Positions 1-9,299 of a stretch of DNA of 64,000 nt are shown here, one piece after another; positions within the stretch are counted from its first letter, which is position 1, and each line of letters starts with the position of its first letter. The stretch spans positions 496,001 to 560,000 of the forward strand of contig NZ_JACHBZ010000002.1 in the NCBI RefSeq assembly GCF_014200575.1. Reading direction: 5' to 3'. The position numbers were made by a program, and so were the translations under genes. The stretch is from Mucilaginibacter saanensis. GTDB taxonomy: Bacteria; Bacteroidota; Bacteroidia; Sphingobacteriales; Sphingobacteriaceae. Below the pieces are notes generated by a model. It saw only the letters and a list, made by a program, of their open reading frames with translations, was not told the origin of the DNA and did no database searches.

Positions 1-2
1 CT

Positions 3-1502
3 TGTGTGCATTACCGGGCAACAGGTAAAACTACCTTGTTAAAAATAGCAGTTAAGGCAACTGATTATTTGTATAATTTCTATAATACAGCTTCGCCGGA
101 GTTAGCCAGGAACGCCATTTGTCCTTCGCATTATATGGGTGTGGTGGAGATGTATCGTACCACACATGACCCTAAATACCTGGAGCTGGCCAAAAATCTC
201 ATCAACATTCGCGGACTGATGGAGAACGGTACAGACGATAATCAGGATCGTATCCCCTTCAGACAGCAAACGCAGGCTATGGGGCATGCAGTTAGGGCCA
301 ATTATCTTTTTGCCGGTGCAGCTGATGTATACGCCGAAACGGGTGATACTACGTTAATGCATACGCTTAACCTGATGTGGAATGATGTAGTAAACCGAAA
401 AATGTATATTACCGGAGGTTGCGGCGCACTTTATGACGGCGTTTCGCCCGATGGTACATCTTATGACCACAACAAGGTGCAAAAGGTACACCAGGCTTAT
501 GGACGCGATTATCAGTTGCCCAATTTTACTGCACATAAGGAAACCTGTGCCAATATTGGCAATGTATTGTGGAACTGGCGCATGCTGCAAATAACGGGTA
601 AAGCTCAATATGCCGATGTAATGGAATTGGCGCTATATAACAGCGTGCTATCCGGAATAAGCCTAAGCGGTCGCGATTTTCTGTATACCAACCCATTGAG
701 TTATTCTGACGATTTGCCTTTTAACCAACGATGGTCAAAAGACAGGGTAGGATATATCAAACTATCAAACTGCTGTCCGCCGAATGTGGTACGTACCATA
801 TCTGAGATCAGCGACTATACATATAGCATATCCAACAAAGGGCTGTGGTTTAACCTGTATGGTGGTAATACGTTATCAACTCAATTAAGAGATGGTACAC
901 CGGTAAAACTTACACAAACAACTAACTATCCCTGGGATGGTAAAATAACTATCCGATTAGATGATGTGCCGGGAAATAAGGCTTTTTCTATTTTTCTGCG
1001 TATACCTGGCTGGTGTAACGGCGCAAGTATTAAAATTGGGGGCAAGCCTGCACCTCAACTGGATACTACACCTGGAACTTATGCGCAACTTAACGCGGTT
1101 TGGCATAAAGGAATGGTTATAGAGTTAAATTTGCCCATGCCGGTAACCATGATGGAGGCCAATCCACTGGTTGAAGAAACCCGTAACCAGGTTGCAGTTA
1201 AACGTGGGCCCGTAGTTTATTGCCTTGAATCTGCCGATCTCCCTAAAGGGCAAAAAGTATTTAATATTGCTTTATCAGCTCAAAATGAATTGAAGCCTGA
1301 GATGATCAGAATAAATAACAGCGATATCATGAGCCTTACCGGGAAAGCAGATGTGCGTGATGAGGGAAATTGGAAAAATCAGCTGTATAAACAAATATCG
1401 GTGCCCAAACAAAATGCAATTGATCTGAGGCTGATCCCTTATTATGCCTGGGGAAACCGCGGGCATGTAGATATGGAAACCTGGATACCTTTGGATCGGT
1501 AG
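3..1502 (+). CDS. GH127-like beta-L-arabinofuranosidase (DUF1680), 5' truncated
   Basis: The reading frame is open to the left edge, so the GTG at 6 is internal and the N-terminus is missing. GH127 enzymes usually exceed 600 residues; about 499 are present. The zinc and catalytic signature of the family is visible: an E-T-C triplet (179-181 counted from the GTG) and a Cys-Cys pair in NCCPPN (256-257). In the characterised Bifidobacterium enzyme the zinc ligands are one Glu and three Cys, and one Cys of the pair is the nucleophile. The C-terminal half is a beta-rich domain ending near 1499. It probably removes a terminal L-arabinofuranose or related sugar in the periplasm. It converges on the operon ending at 1767. 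The family is clear; the substrate is inferred. Confidence 0.88.
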   Translation, partial: CVHYRATGKTTLLKIAVKATDYLYNFYNTASPELARNAICPSHYMGVVEMYRTTHDPKYLELAKNLINIRGLMENGTDDNQDRIPFRQQTQAMGHAVRANYLFAGAADVYAETGDTTLMHTLNLMWNDVVNRKMYITGGCGALYDGVSPDGTSYDHNKVQKVHQAYGRDYQLPNFTAHKETCANIGNVLWNWRMLQITGKAQYADVMELALYNSVLSGISLSGRDFLYTNPLSYSDDLPFNQRWSKDRVGYIKLSNCCPPNVVRTISEISDYTYSISNKGLWFNLYGGNTLSTQLRDGTPVKLTQTTNYPWDGKITIRLDDVPGNKAFSIFLRIPGWCNGASIKIGGKPAPQLDTTPGTYAQLNAVWHKGMVIELNLPMPVTMMEANPLVEETRNQVAVKRGPVVYCLESADLPKGQKVFNIALSAQNELKPEMIRINNSDIMSLTGKADVRDEGNWKNQLYKQISVPKQNAIDLRLIPYYAWGNRGHVDMETWIPLDR

Positions 1503-1766
1503 CTGTAGCGGAAAAAATGTATTATTAATTGATACATTAAAGTCGCCAGTTTTAGGAAAGATACCAAAGCACGGGAACGTGCGATTCCTTCCTTGGGGAA
1601 GGGGGAGGAAGGGATTTTATGATTAAGCAAAGCCCGACATTCCGTGTAAACCCCTCCCTGCATTTACACACAAACCAGCCGCACCCGTCCCGTTTAGAGG
1701 GAATATACTTCGTGATCATCCATTTCATCAAAAAGCAAACGCATGGTCACCGATAGGTGTAAGATT
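1503..1766. other. Intergenic spacer with possible degraded repeat
   Basis: Convergent 3' ends of the GH127 gene and the DUF5703 gene. The stretch 1590-1710 is unusually rich in G and C runs (GGGGAAGGGGGAGGAAGGG near 1597, then CCCCTCCCTG and a CCCGTTTAGAGGGA motif). It looks like a worn interspersed repeat of the kind common between Bacteroidota genes. No open frame or clear terminator was seen. Confidence 0.3.
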
Positions 1767-4088
1767 TTACCGGGAATTAAGCATCATTACCAAATCCTTG
1801 CTCCGCTCTGCAGGTAATACTTTCAAAGTTTGAATTTTTCCGTCCTTGAGTGCGGCTTCAATGGTAGTATTGTAGGGGGCATGCAATTTAAAATGCACAT
1901 CCCAATCCGCAGGCCATGCCGGAAAAAGGTAGATTTTTTTATCATCAACCTGCAGCAACATATCCTGTAGACCTATCATGCCCGAGCCTCCCCAGTTATG
2001 ATCCGGTGTCCAGTCAAATCCCGGTCCCCAGAACGCCGGGAATCGCCTGCCTGAATCCTTGAGCTTAAAGGTAGTTAGTTTGGCAGCTTCTTTGGTTAAA
2101 CCCAGACGGGCAGCAAAAATATTGTCCTGTTTCCAACCGATACCGCTCCTGAATTTGATCGCGAGGGTGTCGTATTCCCAGGTGTTGAGAGCAACATCCA
2201 AACCGGGCTTGCCTATGCCATAAATGCCCCAGGGAAACAGCGCATAAAACTGAGGGCTTTCTACATTATTAACACGCTCCCATGATGTAGCAGGCGTGAG
2301 TACCTGGTGACAGTTAATTTCGCCAGTGCTCAAAGGCGGGATACGCTTTAATAAACCTTCTAATTTAAGTCGTTCAGTTGGGTTCAAATATTTATCGGGC
2401 AAAGCCAACATTCGCCCGGTAATGGTTTGTAAAGCTGCAATGGTAGAATTGGAGTTATAAGCCATTTTAAATGTTTCGCCAGCCGAGCCTGGGTATAAAA
2501 CTAAATGGCCATTGCCATCCAGTGCTTTTCCGCTTCGCAAGTGGGACAGATATTTATAATGCTGGTCAAAAAAGGTAAGGCAGCTCTCAATAAACGGAAT
2601 GTATTGGTGGATGTCCCGATCTGCATAGCGTTCTGTTTCCAGCATCATCAGGCAAAACTCAAATACGGTATCCCAGGTATACTCCAGCCACGCGTTGTAT
2701 TCAACGCCTTTATCAAATTCAGGAGGGCGTTTCCAGTTATATTCTGCACTATTGGGCAAACCAAAATTCTCCAGCTGCTCTGTAAAACATGCGCCTTCAT
2801 GTCCCCAGTAAACCTGGCTACGTAATTCAGCATTATGAAGGGAACGCAGGTAAAAATCAAACTGAGGCTTCATGAGTTCAAAGTCGCCGCTTTTAAGCAT
2901 CGGGAAATAAACCAGCCGCTGGTTCTGCGCTGTCATTAATCCACCGCCCCAGTTCCTAAAGTCGGGGGTGTAGTTAAATTTCGGGTTTACAAAAACAGGA
3001 TCATAAGTAAATAAACCACCATTAAATTTAGTAGGATATTGGCCATAAGCGTTACACCCCAGCATATACCTGAACAGTTGATAGTTTTTGCCGGTTTGCC
3101 AAGCACTGGAATCCGCAGCCGGTTTATCATGATTAATGTCAATAAAACTTCTATCCCAATACTGGTGCCACCATGCAGCCGTTGCTTGCCAGGCGTTTTT
3201 TTGATGATCGTTGGCATCCTGCATAGATTTAGTAAGGCCATTTTGCCATTCATCAACTGACGTTACCTGCGCCGTATGGAGGTAAATTTCAATATCCTGT
3301 TGGTGTGTTGGGTTTATGCTTTCAAGTTTCCAGCCTTTAAAATCAGTATTTATGTACGTACCGGTATAGGTGCCTGTGACCTTTAAGTTTTTACCTTGCA
3401 GCAGTCCGCCAAAAGTGAGGTTTCTGAGTGGATTAAACATTTGAGGCTTTACCGCATCCATGCCTTGTTGCTTTACGGTTGCATCAAATATGGTAGAGTC
3501 ATGGTTATGGTGATAAAATAAGACACCATTATTTTTAAATGCGATCACATCTTTGAATGTTTTCACCGGCTCTTGGGGAGCGAATTTCCAGGAGCCCTGG
3601 TTGTTTTCGGGCCCATTTACTTGCCTGTCCTGGTATCGCCAGCTTTCAAACGCTGCTTCGGTTTTTACAGGCTTATTAGTTTTAATACTCAGGTGAACGA
3701 CTGGCCGGTGAACATCAACCCAGAGCTTCACTTGCACGTTTAACTTTCCGTTTTTGCCATTAATAACTACAGCACCATTTTGAAGGGTTAATTGTTGTTC
3801 AAAACTATCACCAACAAATGGGTTAGGAGAGAGCTTCACCCTTACCCGCCCCAGTTTGAGCATAGCATTATTTTCGTCGAAGGTGCCGCTGCGGGCGATG
3901 TAGAAAAACAGGTCGCCTTGCTCCACCCAAACATTTAAACCAATATCACCTCCGCCGCAAGGCATCGATTCGCTGGAGTTTTTGCTCTGGCTTGTCCAGG
4001 TTACATTGTATTTGTCAATACCATTACCAGTTTGTGCCCTGACACTAACGCTAAACAAAAGTAGTAACAGTAGCAGGGTATTTTTCAT
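1767..4088 (-). CDS. Secreted DUF5703/GH95-like (alpha/alpha)6 glycosidase
   Basis: About 773 residues from the ATG at 4088, which gives a clean signal peptide (MKNTLLLLLLLFSVSVRAQ). A longer frame to 4139 would run into the upstream gene and bury the signal. An N-terminal beta-sandwich-like half is followed by a helical-barrel half rich in aromatic residues (stretch NAWLEYTWDTVFEF). The C-terminal pattern GLQDMLLQ...LFPAWPADWDVHF resembles the closing segment of GH95/GH65-type six-hairpin glycosidases. It is the last gene of the minus-strand operon, 1 nt after the esterase stop, so the two are translationally linked. It probably acts on an oligosaccharide in the periplasm. The exact family and specificity cannot be fixed from sequence reading alone. 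Confidence 0.75.
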   Translation of the reverse strand: MKNTLLLLLLLFSVSVRAQTGNGIDKYNVTWTSQSKNSSESMPCGGGDIGLNVWVEQGDLFFYIARSGTFDENNAMLKLGRVRVKLSPNPFVGDSFEQQLTLQNGAVVINGKNGKLNVQVKLWVDVHRPVVHLSIKTNKPVKTEAAFESWRYQDRQVNGPENNQGSWKFAPQEPVKTFKDVIAFKNNGVLFYHHNHDSTIFDATVKQQGMDAVKPQMFNPLRNLTFGGLLQGKNLKVTGTYTGTYINTDFKGWKLESINPTHQQDIEIYLHTAQVTSVDEWQNGLTKSMQDANDHQKNAWQATAAWWHQYWDRSFIDINHDKPAADSSAWQTGKNYQLFRYMLGCNAYGQYPTKFNGGLFTYDPVFVNPKFNYTPDFRNWGGGLMTAQNQRLVYFPMLKSGDFELMKPQFDFYLRSLHNAELRSQVYWGHEGACFTEQLENFGLPNSAEYNWKRPPEFDKGVEYNAWLEYTWDTVFEFCLMMLETERYADRDIHQYIPFIESCLTFFDQHYKYLSHLRSGKALDGNGHLVLYPGSAGETFKMAYNSNSTIAALQTITGRMLALPDKYLNPTERLKLEGLLKRIPPLSTGEINCHQVLTPATSWERVNNVESPQFYALFPWGIYGIGKPGLDVALNTWEYDTLAIKFRSGIGWKQDNIFAARLGLTKEAAKLTTFKLKDSGRRFPAFWGPGFDWTPDHNWGGSGMIGLQDMLLQVDDKKIYLFPAWPADWDVHFKLHAPYNTTIEAALKDGKIQTLKVLPAERSKDLVMMLNSR

Positions 4089-4089
4089 A

Positions 4090-5517
4090 TTACCAATCGT
4101 CGGTTCTGAATGAGGAGGCCGGTAAGCCGTTAGTGCCAAACAGATCGCCTACTACAAAATCTTTAAAGGCATAACGTACGGCTACGGGCTCTTTTACTAA
4201 TGGCGATGATACCACAACTGTACTGCCCGAGATAACCGCCTGCGCGGGATAGAAGGTTTTGTCTTTACCTGCTATCTCGAAGTATTGCAATGGCTTGTTC
4301 CATGAGGTTAAACCGTTTTCGGCATGGTCAAACCTGATGGTGGCTCTGTTGCCATCAATTGCGAGGGTTTTATACAGTGGACTGGCATAATCAAAACCTT
4401 TAATGCCATACGTTTGTGCCAGTGCTAAATATGCGAGGCGTGTACCTGCGGGCTCTTTGCGCGGCGGGTGAATGGTGGCCTGTTCGCCAACATCCAATAA
4501 CACGGCCATGCCGCTGTTGGGTATTTCGTTTAATAATTTACGCTGCGCATCACGTAAATAAGCCGAATTATATTTACCACCGGCATTATAAGGAGGCAGC
4601 TGCGTATAATCATAAGGAGCTATTTGCATGTAATAAAACGGGAAATCACCTTGCCCCCATAAGGTGCGCCAGCGCTTTACCATCGCCGGGAACAACTTTT
4701 CATACTGGTCTGGTCGTTCATAATTTGATTCGCCCTGGTACCAGATACAACCTTTGATGCCGTAACCAATTACCGGGTGCAGCATGCCGTTATATAGAGT
4801 AGTGGGAGTGCGCGATACAGCTTTTATAGAATCTGTTTTGGCGGGGACTTTTATCTCGGGAAATTCCCTTAAAGATTCTGTATCCATCCAGGCCTCGGCA
4901 CTTGAGCCGCCGTAACAATCGCTGATGAGGCCGATCGGGATATGTAGCATCTCGTTGAGTAAGCGGCCGAAGTAATAACCTGTAGCACTAAAATTTGACA
5001 CAAACTCGGGCGATGCCACATACCATTCTGAGGGCTTACTGTTTTCTTGTGGTATTGTTACTGACGAACGGGGAACATTATAAATATGGATGTTACTGTT
5101 AGATGATTTCAGTATGGCATCGGTTGAGCCACTAATGGGTTGGCTTTTATAGCCTTTCATCGGTATTTCCATATTTGATTGCCCGGTACAAAGCCAAACT
5201 TCGCCAATTAGTACATTGGTTAGCTTAATGGTGGAGTCGCCGCTTATTGTTACGGTATAGGGGCCTCCATAAGCAGGAGTGGCTACTTTTGCCAGCCATT
5301 TGCCATTAATGTCGGCTTTTACCTTATAACTCTTTTTATTCCATGAGGTAGTTATCGTAACAGGAGCTCCCGCTTTATCCCATCCCCAAATGGGAGGCTG
5401 ACTTTGTTGCTGCAACACCATGTTATTGGTAAATAGGGATGCCAATTTTATTTGCGCCCTTACCGCAACAGTAAAAAGCAGGCTACAGATCAGTAATGTT
5501 AATGACTTTATCTTCAT
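4090..5517 (-). CDS. Sialate O-acetylesterase-type SGNH carbohydrate esterase
   Basis: 475 residues with a signal peptide ending near A21-Q22. SGNH-hydrolase marks are present: nucleophile Ser in GQSNM (S114), the YQGESN block (260-265), and a C-terminal Asp/His region in LLDVGEQATIHP (D342, H350). The family (old DUF303) removes acetyl groups from sugars such as sialic acid or decorated plant glycans. The gene overlaps the end of the symporter gene by 35 nt and is followed after 1 nt by the DUF5703 gene, so it belongs to the same operon. It probably deacetylates the glycan in the periplasm before cleavage. The family is sure; sialic acid itself is not implied by the neighbours. Confidence 0.9.
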   Translation of the reverse strand: MKIKSLTLLICSLLFTVAVRAQIKLASLFTNNMVLQQQSQPPIWGWDKAGAPVTITTSWNKKSYKVKADINGKWLAKVATPAYGGPYTVTISGDSTIKLTNVLIGEVWLCTGQSNMEIPMKGYKSQPISGSTDAILKSSNSNIHIYNVPRSSVTIPQENSKPSEWYVASPEFVSNFSATGYYFGRLLNEMLHIPIGLISDCYGGSSAEAWMDTESLREFPEIKVPAKTDSIKAVSRTPTTLYNGMLHPVIGYGIKGCIWYQGESNYERPDQYEKLFPAMVKRWRTLWGQGDFPFYYMQIAPYDYTQLPPYNAGGKYNSAYLRDAQRKLLNEIPNSGMAVLLDVGEQATIHPPRKEPAGTRLAYLALAQTYGIKGFDYASPLYKTLAIDGNRATIRFDHAENGLTSWNKPLQYFEIAGKDKTFYPAQAVISGSTVVVSSPLVKEPVAVRYAFKDFVVGDLFGTNGLPASSFRTDDW

Positions 5518-7087
5518 TGATATATTTCTTCAGTTTTTGAGCACGTTTTGTTGCCAGCCATCCGCTAAATAGCAGGTTTTTGTTGAGCTCCGGTTTTGGG
5601 AAAAATAGACTGGCAGTGTAGCCCACAACAAGTACCACTAAATGGCTGTAAACTCCCAGCATATATTTGTGCTGGTTAAAATTATACGGACCTAAATCAA
5701 GCAGGATATGCTTGTTGTTCCCTAATCCAATTTTTGTTGAGGTTAAAAAAGCGTAGGCTGTAAATATTATGCAGGCTGTAATACCAATATTAAGTCCTTG
5801 GCGGTTAGCTCTGCTGCTAAATAGTCCTAACAGAAATATACCTGCAATACCACCGGAAAATATGGCGTATAGGGTGAATACAATGCCCAACACTCCTTCA
5901 TCTCCTGCTAATAGATATAGCGTAGCTATAAGTATTGAACCCAGTCCGGCTGCAACTACAATCCACCTGCCGGCTTTTAAATATTCCTGATCTGTTCGGT
6001 TGGGTCTTAGCTTTTTATAATAGTCTTCAACTCCAATAGCTGATAGGCAGTTAAGGTCGGCACCCAGACTTGATATGGCTGCTGATATTAATGCCGCGAG
6101 TATTAAACCCACAACACCTGTAGGTAATTTACTCATGATAAAGTACGGAAATACCGCATCGGCTTTAATGCCTGCAGGTAGTGGGTTTTGCTGATAAAAG
6201 GCAAACAGTGCAGTGCCTATAAACATAAACAATGCCCACAACGGAACTGTTAATGCCACACCCATAATTGATGCCCTTATAGCCGCTTTATCTGTTTTGG
6301 CAGTTAAATAACGTTGCACCATTGTTTGGTCGGTACCATATTTTTGTATGGCATAAAACACACCGTTAATAGCCATTACAATAAAGGTGAGCTTTTTAAA
6401 ATCCCAGGAATAAGGGCCAAAGTTGTTTTTATGGTTGATGGTAGCGATATGCCAAAGCTCAGGAAAACCTCCTCTTATGGAGCAGATGAGTATAATGAAG
6501 GATACTATACCGCCGCCAATCAGCAGGAAACCTTGTACCACATCGGCCCAGATCACGGCTTCAATGCCACCTATCAATGTTATAATAATAATGACAAAAC
6601 CGATAATCCAGATAATAGCATAAGTGTTTGTATTGGTCATGTTGGCTAACGCCAGTGCAAGCAAAAAAAATACCGTACCCATTTTTGAAAAATGGGTGAG
6701 TACAAAGCTAATGGAGCTGTAAAAGCGTGCAAAGGCTCCAAAGCGTTTTTCAAAATATTCATAAGTGCTTACGCCAATTACTTCGCGGTATAAAGGAACG
6801 ATGAACCATACCATTAATAGCAATATGATGGGTACCATTAAGCCTTGCACCAGTAAGATCCAGTTTGATGAAAAACCCTCGCCGGGATAGGCTAGAAAAG
6901 TTACACTGCTGATGAGCGTTGCCATGAGCGACATGCCAATTGCCCAGGCCGGCAATGAACCACGGGATACAAAATATTTCTTGGTGGAGTTTTGTCCTTT
7001 AGAAAACCTTAAACCAATGGTTAACGAAACAGCCAGTGCTATAGCTATAATAATATAATCTGCCAGATGTAGGGTTTCATGTTTCAT
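5483..7087 (-). CDS. SSS-family sodium:solute symporter
   Basis: About 534 residues from the ATG at 7087 (MKHETLHLADYIIIAIAL). The extra upstream codons to 7132 would overlap the kinase gene. There are about 13 hydrophobic segments with the SLC5-type N-terminal pattern, including a first helix near residues 7-25 and a second region with MSLMATLISSVTFLAYPGE. It should take up a sugar, sugar acid or similar solute across the inner membrane with Na+. It lies 14 nt after the kinase gene and overlaps the esterase start. The neighbours suggest that the cargo is the acid sugar handled by the kinase, PdxA and aldolase enzymes. Substrate is inferred only. Confidence 0.9.
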   Translation of the reverse strand: MKHETLHLADYIIIAIALAVSLTIGLRFSKGQNSTKKYFVSRGSLPAWAIGMSLMATLISSVTFLAYPGEGFSSNWILLVQGLMVPIILLLMVWFIVPLYREVIGVSTYEYFEKRFGAFARFYSSISFVLTHFSKMGTVFFLLALALANMTNTNTYAIIWIIGFVIIIITLIGGIEAVIWADVVQGFLLIGGGIVSFIILICSIRGGFPELWHIATINHKNNFGPYSWDFKKLTFIVMAINGVFYAIQKYGTDQTMVQRYLTAKTDKAAIRASIMGVALTVPLWALFMFIGTALFAFYQQNPLPAGIKADAVFPYFIMSKLPTGVVGLILAALISAAISSLGADLNCLSAIGVEDYYKKLRPNRTDQEYLKAGRWIVVAAGLGSILIATLYLLAGDEGVLGIVFTLYAIFSGGIAGIFLLGLFSSRANRQGLNIGITACIIFTAYAFLTSTKIGLGNNKHILLDLGPYNFNQHKYMLGVYSHLVVLVVGYTASLFFPKPELNKNLLFSGWLATKRAQKLKKYINEDKVINITDL

Positions 7088-7101
7088 AGTGGCGTAATCA
7101 A

Positions 7102-8256
7102 TTAATTGGTTTCCCAGACAGGAGCTGGCCACTCATAACTGCCGGGTTTTAAAGTTACACATAATTGGTTATTGCCTGTTACTCCCATACGCATAACTCC
7201 CGGACCAAATTGCTGTAGCGGGTACAATTTTGAAATATTAAGCGCTGCTAATATGGCCCAGGCTGTGGCTCCGCCTTCAATCAATATTTCTTGCAATGCA
7301 GCTTGTTTGCTTACGCATTTTACAATAGCGCTTATTTTAAAAGAGAGTTGTCGGGGAGCAATTTTTAATCCCCTAATAGTATTATGATCAATGGCAATAA
7401 TGGCGCTGCCATATTGAGCTAATTTCAGCATAATATGATTTGCATAATATGCATATAAATAAGCCGGCGGACTATCTTCAACAATGATGCCTTTGGGAAT
7501 ATAAGCTACCGGGGTATTGTGAATAAGATCGTCATTAAGCGGGTATTTACCCTGGTAAAACGTGCTGCCAAATACAAATAAACGCGGAGTTATCCTGGCG
7601 GTATTTATTTTGTCGGTAACAGGTTTTACAGGAACTAAATGCCGAAGCAAACTATTAAACAAACCGGATGCGCCTGCAATAAGGGTATGTTCGTCAGCTA
7701 TTTCAATCCAGTTTGCAAGATCGGTTTCGTTAATAGCTTCGCCCACAATAATACCGGTATTGGGTATTTGTTCGTGTGTTTTAAGTATTGGTAATGAACC
7801 TTTGGCGCGAAGCATCTTTTTTATATCTGATGAAGTTATTGGAAATGCAGGATCGATAGAATAATCACTCAGATGTATTGGTTCCCGGTTATAATAGTAA
7901 CTGCCATTATTTACCACTTTATTATGATGTGGATTACCGGGTACAATTAATGCTCTTTTTAATCCGGAGGCCAGCATTTGGCTGTTAACTTCATCTAAAA
8001 TATGACCGCGTAATACGGAATCGATCTTTTTGAAGATTATCCTGGGTTTGAGCGCCATAAGCTGTTTGGTTAGCTCAAACATAGTTTGTTTAGCTTCCGT
8101 TGCAGATAATGAACGGGTATCTGTTGCGATGATCAATAAATCGGCGCGGCTGTTAGAGTCAACTATAGTGTTGAACTCGGTTTTTAGCTGATAATCCAAT
8201 CCTATACCGGCCAGTTCTGCCGCTCCTGTAAGATCATCTGCAATTACGGCTATCAT
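7102..8256 (-). CDS. Four-carbon acid sugar kinase family protein (DUF1537)
   Basis: 384 residues beginning MIAVIADDLTGAAELAG, the DDLTGA signature of the DUF1537 (DtnK/OtnK) kinases. Characterised members phosphorylate D-threonate or D-erythronate at O4 with ATP. The C-terminal half carries the conserved ILIEGGATAWAIL nucleotide-site segment. The start codon overlaps the stop of the PdxA-type gene by 1 nt (TAATG), indicating translational coupling. Family knowledge says that a DUF1537 kinase next to a PdxA-type dehydrogenase turns a C4 acid into dihydroxyacetone phosphate and CO2. Whether the true substrate here is threonate, erythronate or a relative is not visible. Confidence 0.88.
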   Translation of the reverse strand: MIAVIADDLTGAAELAGIGLDYQLKTEFNTIVDSNSRADLLIIATDTRSLSATEAKQTMFELTKQLMALKPRIIFKKIDSVLRGHILDEVNSQMLASGLKRALIVPGNPHHNKVVNNGSYYYNREPIHLSDYSIDPAFPITSSDIKKMLRAKGSLPILKTHEQIPNTGIIVGEAINETDLANWIEIADEHTLIAGASGLFNSLLRHLVPVKPVTDKINTARITPRLFVFGSTFYQGKYPLNDDLIHNTPVAYIPKGIIVEDSPPAYLYAYYANHIMLKLAQYGSAIIAIDHNTIRGLKIAPRQLSFKISAIVKCVSKQAALQEILIEGGATAWAILAALNISKLYPLQQFGPGVMRMGVTGNNQLCVTLKPGSYEWPAPVWETN

Positions 8257-9299
8257 TAATTTTGATTTAACCTAACTTTACTCAATTGTATGGCCGACTC
8301 AATTGCCAGTATCATGGCGTCGCTGCTTGCTACACCTTTTCCGGCTATTTCAAACGCCGTACCGTGGTCAACCGAGGTGCGGATGATAGGTAGCCCCATG
8401 GTGATATTTACACCTTTTACACTATCCATCTGTTGCTTTTGAGCATTCCATTTAAAGCCGGTAAGTTTAAATGGAATGTGGCCCTGATCATGATACATGG
8501 CCACAATGCCGCCGTAATAACCGGTTGAAGCTTTAGAGAACAAAGTATCGGCTGGTACAGGGCCTTCTACCTGATAACCTGCTTTCAGGGCTTCCTGTAC
8601 GGCCGGCAATATTTCCTCATCATCTTCGGTGCCAAACAAGCCCGAATCGCCCGCATGAGGATTTAACCCGGCGATGCCAATTTTTAAATTCGTTTCGCCC
8701 AACTGTATCAATCCATCATGTAGTAGCTCAATTACCTGGATAATTCTTTCCTTTTTTACCAGATCACATGCTTGCCTCAATGAAACATGGGTTGATACGT
8801 GAATCACCCTCATGTTTTCTTCTACCAAAAGCATGGCGTATTTTTTAGTATCAGTAAAATGAGCATATATCTCGGTATGGCCTGCAAAATGATGCCCCGC
8901 CTCATTTACTGATTTTTTATTGATAGGGCCTGTAACAGTTGCGTCAAGCTCACCGGTAAGTGCCAGTTCAATTACTTTTTTTACCGCTTCAAAAGAAGCA
9001 TTGCCTGCCATGGCCGATATTTCACCAAAGCTTAATCGGGCCATATCTACATTTTCCAGGTCATACACATCCAGTTCGCCATAATTAAACCTGGCATCTT
9101 TGATGTTTTTTATGGCGTTGATTTTTGCATCAATACCTAATCGGGCAATAATGTCAGTAAAAACGGCTGCATCACCAATAATTACGGGTTTGCACACTTC
9201 AAACAAGCGTTTGGTAAGTAAAGCTTTTACCGCTATTTCGGGCCCTATGCTGGCCGGATCGCCCATGGTAATGCCTATAATTGGCTTTTTAGTTATCAT
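8256..9299 (-). CDS. PdxA-type 4-phospho-acid dehydrogenase (PdxA2-like)
   Basis: 347 residues. It starts with the PdxA signature GITMGDPASIGPEI and carries the three metal-binding histidines expected from E. coli PdxA: H171 (VSTH), H215 (LNPHAGDSG) and H270 (MYHDQGH). Classic PdxA makes pyridoxal phosphate precursors. Copies beside a DUF1537 kinase (PdxA2) instead oxidise and decarboxylate D-threonate or D-erythronate 4-phosphate to dihydroxyacetone phosphate. The operon position between the kinase and an aldolase favours this catabolic role. A 4-nt overlap with the aldolase gene and a 1-nt overlap with the kinase gene show a tight operon. Confidence 0.88.
   Translation of the reverse strand: MITKKPIIGITMGDPASIGPEIAVKALLTKRLFEVCKPVIIGDAAVFTDIIARLGIDAKINAIKNIKDARFNYGELDVYDLENVDMARLSFGEISAMAGNASFEAVKKVIELALTGELDATVTGPINKKSVNEAGHHFAGHTEIYAHFTDTKKYAMLLVEENMRVIHVSTHVSLRQACDLVKKERIIQVIELLHDGLIQLGETNLKIGIAGLNPHAGDSGLFGTEDDEEILPAVQEALKAGYQVEGPVPADTLFSKASTGYYGGIVAMYHDQGHIPFKLTGFKWNAQKQQMDSVKGVNITMGLPIIRTSVDHGTAFEIAGKGVASSDAMILAIESAIQLSKVRLNQN

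Noticed and set aside
1590..1710. G/C-rich run as a CRISPR or rRNA-like piece
   Set aside because: No regular repeat-spacer pattern and no conserved RNA sequence; at most a worn interspersed repeat.
4089..4139. Longer N-terminus for the DUF5703 protein
   Set aside because: It would overlap the esterase gene and hide an evident signal peptide starting at 4088.
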